Assembly (NCBI GenBank): GCA_036345935.2
Contig: JADWOT020001202.1
Location: 148,329-212,328, forward strand
DNA: 64,000 nt
Reading direction: 5' to 3'
DNA from: Taenia hydatigena
Taxonomy: Eukaryota > Platyhelminthes > Cestoda > Cyclophyllidea > Taeniidae
Part shown: positions 57,643-64,000 of the stretch, piece by piece
Layout: each line of letters starts with the position of its first letter
Position numbering within the stretch: the stretch's first letter is position 1
Program-made: the position numbers and the translations under genes
The notes under the pieces: generated by a model
Told to the model about the DNA's origin: nothing
Database searches by the model: none
Seen by the model: the letters and a program-made list of their open reading frames with translations, nothing else

Positions 57643-59110
57643 AGCCTAAATGGGCAGAATATTCCGCAGCTCTATATGCTTGTATCATTTTAGCTTTCTT
57701 TGTTAAAATAGGCTCCTTTACTGCCAGCTAAATCCAAACCCATCATATAATGGGAAATTTGGCATCACAACCAGTGACAAAATGAACGGCAAAGCAAAAA
57801 GTTCAATAATTTGAGAAAAAAGCCAAAAAAGTTGATCTCAGTTGCGTTTCGTATCAAATTCACTATAATTACATTGCGGTTCTTACTAAAATTTTATTTC
57901 ACTAATGATCTGTGCTTCAATGGATCAAAAGCAATCTTACATCTAACATTTTCTGCCTTAGGCATTGGTCTAAGCTATTAGTCAAAATTAACATCATTTG
58001 TTTATTTTCTATGGTAACAAATGCGATGAAAAGCTCTTTCGTAGGTGATGCCTCTCTTTTATTGCCTTAACTTCTAGGTAAAACCCTGCAGCTGTAAAAT
58101 AACTTAAATTGCCCAGTATTCTAAACGCTGTATACAGGTGAAGGTTTTGTACCAAGCCGTATAAGACAATTTGATGCGCATTGAAAGTATTTTTTGAATG
58201 AATGCTGACTCCAAATCCATGTGTAAGAGGCCAGATAAGAAATCAGATATAGCGATTCGTTCATACCTAAGTTATATGTGAGGTAACGCCAAAGGCAGAA
58301 TTCTGCTTCCGATTCGATCGCTAAGGGGGCCATGCTTAGCAAATTATGCTTTAGTCAAACGCGATGCATTCTTGTAGAATTTATGTTCCGTAAAGTCATT
58401 CCCAACAAGTATTTTCATTAATTAAGACAAGACTACGGAAAAATGTTGCATATTTTTGCAAAAAAGCATGGCATTTTGATGTGGCAACTGATCTAGTTTA
58501 CCGACGAGACGAAAAGCAGTTACCGCTGGTGACCTTGAAATTGATAAGCGAATTACCTAACAGAAATACCCGTTTAATTGTACAAAATATGCGATCCGCA
58601 GTGTACTTGTGTCGTAAAAACATGACGTTTAAATTTGTTTTTTTTTTAAACAATACGCAATGTATTCCAATTGGCACAGAGGATCAAATATCAAGGTTTT
58701 ATAAGCCTTACTAGATCAAAAGTCTATCAATAATCATAAGCATGTGTTCATATTTAGCAAGGAGTTGTTTATTTTTGTTTGCATCATATGTGTTTTAAAT
58801 AAGATGCAACAACAGCATCTCTTATGCATCATTTTCAAATAACACCACTTCATCGAATCTAGAACTGGGTCTTCCTAGCTCCACTGCAGCCATAGCTCAC
58901 ATAATCGATCAAATCACAGTGGCATATCGCATTCTAGACACTTTTTTGTACAAAGCCGTGCCCATGGCATTGTATGATAGGTGAAGGCGATCTTCGAATC
59001 ATCAAATTTAAACATTTGTAAACATAGCTGCGGCGCTTTCCGATGAGGCAAATTCTTGTGCTTTCTCCTGATTCATAGGCATTGAACACACATGTTCCTT
59101 AAGGAGAGGC
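57643..59110. repeat. Old interspersed element, copy 2
   Basis: Same orientation and block order as 31450-33010, with similar spacing (about 1.47 against 1.56 kb). Matching blocks occur near 57650-57722, 58263-58375, 58925-59000 and 59020-59110. The minus strand at 58342-58121 is open for 73 codons; the plus strand at 58481-58714 is open for 77. No mobile-element motif is recognisable. Confidence 0.75.
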
Positions 59111-59963
59111 ATATGATTATTTAGGTTACGCATATTTCTACAAGTTGGTTGAGCTCTAAGGGATTATCGATTTGCATCTTTCTCTCCGTATGGGTAGCGG
59201 TGTAATTGCAGCTACATTGGCAGACTGAATTTTGACTACTCCATCTTTCCTTCTTGAGATTATTCAAGATTAAGGTTTTCACATTATTAGGAAAGTATAC
59301 ACAATGCATATGGCAATTACAACACATATTTATATAAATAATACTTCGCTAGCTTAATTAGGAACCTAAATCCATGTAAGGTTGTGCTTCAAGTTTCTAT
59401 ATCTTGTCAGCTACCAGCTGATTGATAAATAGGCATAACAGCTTTAATCCCTTCTAAAAGGGTGTCTTAAGTCAACTTACGAAATCCGTTATTTCAGAAT
59501 TTACTACCTAAATAAGTAAGCCTAAGGTCGAATTAGAATTTTGTTAAGAGACTAAAACTGACGTGCTACTAATGGGCCATTAGTAAAGCCAGTATTTTGA
59601 CAACAAGGGATGAAATAGACGCTTGCCTTATTTGCTTATTTGCCATTCCTATTTCTGTCGCTCCTGCTTAGTTTCCTTCAATCCGTTTATGCAAAAAAGT
59701 AATGGTAGTAGAGTTTTTTAGGGGAGAGGAGGTAGGCTTCTACGTAGTCCTTCCTTAGACCTACTAATCAAGTGATATAGAACCGCGGCCTACAATAGCT
59801 AAAAACTGGCAATACGTGGACACCATCCTTGCAGATGAGCTGCTTCCTTTTAAGGATAATTACCCAATTCACAAGCTTCATGCAACCAGAGGCTAAACCC
59901 AAACTTGACAATTTTCCGAGACGTCAAACAACTATTACCACCCGCTATCTGAGCAATTTTCAG

Positions 59964-60154
59964 CATTAGAGCGCATATTGATATGCAACCAGCCTCTCTC
60001 ACACCAACAGAAGCTGAAAGTGAAGTAGAGGGGCCGGACCTCCAATATGAATGGATTGTGCCGCCAAGGCTTCCTAGTGGTTTTGGGTATTGGAATCGGT
60101 TCTTACTCATGTTTGTACGATTCATTAATTGTTCAGCACGTGCAACCCTTATGT
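59964..60154 (+). CDS. Candidate exon, phase 2 at its acceptor
   Basis: The acceptor CTGAGCAATTTTCAG opens IRAHIDMQPASLTPTEAESE, then VEGPDLQYEWIVPPRLPSG, then FGYWNRFLLMFVRFINCSA, ending at TAG (60152-60154). The acidic then aromatic-rich reading looks coding. No strong donor was found, so the 3' border is uncertain and the frame may end earlier. The minus strand is also open here (60125-59850). Confidence 0.4.
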
Positions 60155-60654
60155 AGGATTCGAAATGTTAATCCATTGCGCATTAGTTTTGATTCAGTGC
60201 AGACGAAATCCGAACCTCGAGTATCCCTACTTCTAATCCAAGTTGCTTACATCCTAAGCGGTGCTATTTAATAAACCTGGCAACAATAATTCTGTATTAT
60301 GTCCACTATATAAAGATGAGCAAGGCACCTGATTCCATTACCACATCCAGGTCCCCGAAAGTTGATACCACCTTGATGCGTAGGATCCTGTAGCACAGCG
60401 CATATTTAAAGTCGAAACGTTTTACTTCAAAGCAACAAATAATGGCAAGTTAGAGCGATAGGTGTATTTAAAGGAGGCTCAGCAACACCTGACCTTTGTC
60501 ATTATGATCAACACAATCAATCCACGGAAGTCACCCACTCCAGTGTAATTTTTATCTAGTTGCCACACAATTGCCGCTGATACAATAGATAAAATCTCAC
60601 AGGAGAGAAGAGACATGTCTCAGTGAAGTAAAGAAGCAATGGAACCAAAATAAA

Positions 60655-60897
60655 ATGCGGTTAGAAGTACAAATACGATCACGAACCACTGTCACCTCCA
60701 AGCCTCAATCCATACTAACAAATGTACTCCCTGCCTACAACAAGGGCTTTAAGAATGTAGAAACGCACAGCATTGCGCCAAACTTTACAGACCCAACGGT
60801 TTCGGCACAGATTGATCAGCCAGCACTGACCACCGAAGGCGCAGCACACATAACCTCCATAGACTGGAAGAGAGGAAGGGCTAGCACGCAATTTTAA
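60655..60897 (+). CDS. Open frame of 80 codons, unassigned
   Basis: An ATG-initiated frame reads MRLEVQIRSRTTVTSKPQ, then SILTNVLPAYNKGFKNVE, then THSIAPNFTDPTVSAQIDQP, then ALTTEGAAHITSIDWKRG and TAA. It is Thr/Ser/Pro-rich and extracellular-like, with an N-glycosylation site (NFT). No clear splice sites were found. It may be an exon of the gene that includes 59964-60154, or a remnant. Confidence 0.25.
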   Translation: MRLEVQIRSRTTVTSKPQSILTNVLPAYNKGFKNVETHSIAPNFTDPTVSAQIDQPALTTEGAAHITSIDWKRGRASTQF

Positions 60898-63154
60898 GTG
60901 CCTATTCGTCTTCCCCACTTTTCGTAGTACTACTCACTGTTTTTATCCATCCACCCATCCATTCAGTCACTCGTTGCCACACAGGTGAACTAAACAGAGC
61001 CGGAGTAAGATCTCGTACCTGCAGAAGCAGAATGTGTCAAGGAACAGCAATCACAATCATTAAAAGTTATGAAATAATCTGACCATTTTAATTCAGGAAT
61101 CAAGACTTAATCAAATAGTAGCATAGCGTTCAAAGCAAAATATTAACCATCTTAGCTTGCATCAGCTTAAATTGTGCCTACTTAAGTTGCTGAAGACTCA
61201 CTTAGCTCGTCAATGGGAAAGCGAACACCAAATTATCACCACTACCTAAATCACGATTTATTTTGCCAACACGGATAGCAGCACGATTCGGATATCGTAT
61301 CATTTGCCGCATAGACGAAGGTAAAGACCTTAGAAAACGATAATAATTTTCCCCTAAGAGGGGGTTCATTGAGGTGGTTAAGACTCATAGCATATATATA
61401 AACAACTAGCGAATTAATGCTCACTCCTATATGAACAGGGTATGAAGCAATATCGGAGGGCACTTTGGCAATTACTATCCATTAGTCTTACCAAATTCAA
61501 GTTCTAGACCATCTGTAATACTGAGTAATGCCAAATCCTTATAATGTGGTCGGCTTTCTAACCACGACAACAATTTGTCCCCATGAATGTCGAATACGGC
61601 ATATTAAAATCAAGCCATTGCAGCAAAAGAAAGGCGAAAAATGTTTTAGTTGGCAAGATCAATTTTGCGCCATTTTAAGAAATAACCTACTTAAATCGGT
61701 TAAAAAAAACATTTGCACTGGAGTGCCGCAGATGGTTGAGCAGCAGCAGCAGCATATTGAAATGAGATAAGGTTGACTCTACCGGTGATCAGGCATTAGA
61801 TGAGTTCGCAATGTACGTTTGTGTGAACCAACACTGCAAACACCAATCCACCATCACATCACGAACAAGATGACACCGCAGAAAGCAGCGATGTAGCGTC
61901 CATACTGGCAAATCCGTTTTCTGCGGTAACAGCTAGTCTAATGCCAGCTGTCTGCAAAACAGTCCAGTTCTAGTCAAACAGCAGTCTCAAGTATACCCCT
62001 TTGACCAGATAATCCGTTTCAGTCAGAAGTCTACTGCCACACTCGACCACTGCTGCCACCGACTTCGTTGTCTGTATAGGTGGTTGAATGAATTAAATGA
62101 AGCAAGCAAGGAAAAAAATTAATTCATCCAACTTTGTGTCTAAAAGAATGGTTTTACCAAAATTGCACCAAAATCTGCGCACGTGGAATCGAAAGTGGAG
62201 AAAGACAGGGTAGAAACTAACTATCCAAGACGTTCAAATTGATAGCAAAGGCGAGATTTGTACTTAAGATCGAGTACACTTTCCTCCGCCATCTTCTAGT
62301 TAGTATTAAAATGGATACGGCCTTTCAGTTATCACCCTCGGAGGTTGTATTAGCACTACCAACCAAGGTACTCCTGCCTATGTGTGATCAGCACATGGAC
62401 TAATACGACGCCTCGTGCGGTTAACTGGAGCTGACTAAATAATTACGGAGGAGTAAAGGATGGAAAGCCCTAGTGGTACAGGCTTCTAAAGAGCATGCAA
62501 TCAAGAGGTAACAGTTTACACGATTCTAGGCATAAGATTTAGCATTGCGATTAACAATCCTCATAAGGAGTGCATAAAAACTCAACTCCTTTTTACGACC
62601 TACTACACGATCCCGAGAATCAGCAATAAGGCACACACATGGAGTTTAGTTTAGCGCTAAAAATTAAAAACACGCGTAGACAAAAGGCACCTATTTGTGC
62701 GAATTGCTAGGAGGCGGAAAATCGCAGGGAGTGCTGGAAAATATCCCAAGGAGGAATCGGCTGAAGTTAAACCGATGTGGTAAATCCCTTCTAACTTCTG
62801 CTACCTCGTCCAGGCAGACCAATTGTAGAGGAAAAGAGCAATGACAGAATAACACTGAAAGCAGCTATGGAAGCCGAGTAAATGAAGCAGTTGTATCTGG
62901 AAGGAATCAATTAATTGCACTCACACAGGGCCGTCAGCTTCTCAATTAATGCAGCCATCGGTCTAATCAAAGGCAACATAAACAGCTGCAAGTTGGGATT
63001 GTCACCATGACTACTAGAAGAGGGGATGGGATGGCTGAGCTTCCAGTGACTGTTACCAAGACGATGAAGTGGTGATATGTGCGACCGTGGTTTGAAGTAG
63101 GATAGAGAGACGCAACACCCAAATGTACCAAGTCTTCTTTAAATTGATTCTCAG
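60898..63154. other. No supportable gene; interrupted plus-strand frames
   Basis: Around 61836-62090 one plus frame reads sensibly but is broken by stops (NPPSHHEQDDTAESSDV, then ASILANPFSAVTASLMP, then TAG), as in a decayed coding segment. A CAG-repeat run codes EQQQQH near 61740. The plus strand is A/C-rich through this region. Confidence 0.35.
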
Positions 63155-63188
63155 GCTCTCCCTACTAGGAGCCACTGCAGGCAAAACG
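63155..63188 (+). CDS. Candidate 34-nt microexon
   Basis: The acceptor TTCTTTAAATTGATTCTCAG and donor AAAACG|GTAAGC are strong. Two frames are open (LSLLGATAGKT, phase 2 to 0; or ALPTRSHCRQN, phase 0 to 1). With no partner exon in the window, the frame cannot be chosen. Confidence 0.25.
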
Positions 63189-64000
63189 GTAAGCAATTAA
63201 CATGACCAAGCCGCTGATCGATCGAACCGTTCGCCAAAGAAATAACAGTTTTGTAGGGACACCTGCTGCCACACGCTTAAACACTAACATCACCGAACTT
63301 AAAATGACAGATTTGTTTAACACCAACAGCAACGCTACTGCCATTCCATAATCGATCACCATGACCATAGCAAATACAAGACAGAAAATTAAGTTTGCAC
63401 AAATTCTCAACAATAGCCATAAAGCATTTGCAAACGGGTTCCTCAAAGACCAAAAATTTTTCTAATTAGCAAAAAATGCAGGCCACAATCGATGCTCTTC
63501 TCAATACTACGCAAGCAATGCTTAAATTTGTGCTTTTACTTTAAGATTCTACATCAAAAGCATTCAACAAGGACAATAGTTTGCAAGCATCTACGAAAGG
63601 AAACGAACTGCTAAGATACAAACCGAATCAATTCTGGATCACTACGAATAAGAAATAGTGCATCTACACGCGCGAGCCCTCCCAGCTTTCATTGCCAGCA
63701 GGGACTCCCTAAAGATCAGCCACATCTAAGCTGTGGCGTTTCATAACGAAAATTACATCGAGCACTTGCAAAAGGTTGCAAGCCACTAACAGTCTGAGCA
63801 AATTTGAATCGAAGCGGAGAAGAAAGAGCATAGCTACAGTCCGTAGCTTTCTGAGCCCATTCTGCAAACAAGGGCTCCCTAAGCATCACTACAGCCAAAC
63901 TGTAAGTCTTAATTACGAATAATGACACCCAAGACTAAGCAATTCTACATCAATACAGGTTAAAATATCGCATTCACAGACCTTGGACCTTTAAGGCACC
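63189..64000. other. Diverged tandem duplication and decayed coding-like sequence
   Basis: 63690-63760 and 63866-63932 share an ordered pattern (GGG-CTCCCTAA, ATCA, ACA, CTGT, ACGAA-AT-ACA). Plus-strand frames such as VRQRNNSFVGTPAATRL are interrupted by stops, and the minus strand 63446-63165 is open and hydrophobic. Likely an old repeat. Confidence 0.35.

Noticed and set aside
1..64000. CRISPR arrays, operons, bacterial insertion sequences or phage genes
   Set aside because: No direct-repeat/spacer arrays, no compact co-directional genes and no ribosome-binding-site pattern; the spliced exons show animal nuclear DNA.

Overview
This window reads as animal (metazoan) nuclear DNA: about 40% GC by eye, no long uninterrupted genes, and short protein-like segments bounded by GT and (polypyrimidine)-AG splice sites whose reading phases agree across introns of 80 bp to several kb. 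The proteins I can reconstruct are extracellular types (immunoglobulin-like, fibronectin type III, mucin-like, single-pass membrane). A repeat-rich flatworm would fit, but nothing here proves a taxon. All gene calls are hand-made exon reconstructions without database searches. Most peptides are too divergent for a confident family name, so no gene symbols are given.

Layout. (A) About 6.5-17.0 kb, minus strand: a chain of small exons with matching phases (17029-16920, 15307-15052, 14185-14143, 9507-9346, 8143-8059, probably 7053-6966 and 6620-6514) that looks like an immunoglobulin-superfamily protein. A further immunoglobulin-like exon at 21974-21899 may lie upstream. A lone plus-strand exon (8460-8564) with a C2H2 zinc-finger pattern sits inside one of its introns. 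(B) 23.5-29.0 kb, plus strand: the best gene of the window, ten exons of a cell-surface protein with a beta-rich domain, two fibronectin III domains, a Ser/Thr/Pro stalk, one transmembrane helix and a short tail. The first fibronectin III domain carries an in-frame TGA. (C) 43.6-49.3 kb, plus strand: several candidate exons ending in a well-supported four-exon 3' end (48414-49307) that codes for a low-complexity Ala/Pro/Gln/Ser-rich C-terminus, followed by AATAAA. Tiny candidate exons at 33.6, 38.2 and 38.9 kb may belong to it. (D) 37.3-53.5 kb, minus strand: scattered candidate exons (37501-37323, 40187-40015, 40873-40705, 52001-51930, 53053-53011, 53478-53306) from one or more further genes. 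(E) 56.2-60.2 kb, plus strand: a possible signal-peptide first exon whose phase fits an exon at 59964.

Repeats and structure. The most striking object is a 282-bp interleaved inverted repeat at 19091-19372 (order A-L-A'-L'). Also present are a tRNA-Arg-like relic at 19624-19696 next to a G-depleted tract, a decaying 59-61 bp minisatellite near 12.7-12.9 kb, a hairpin-forming inverted repeat at 23956-24068, two copies of an old interspersed element collinear over about 1.5 kb (31450-33010 and 57643-59110), and an inverted dispersed pair (41521-41708 and 55430-55610). The remaining sequence is intron or intergenic DNA in which I see no supportable gene.
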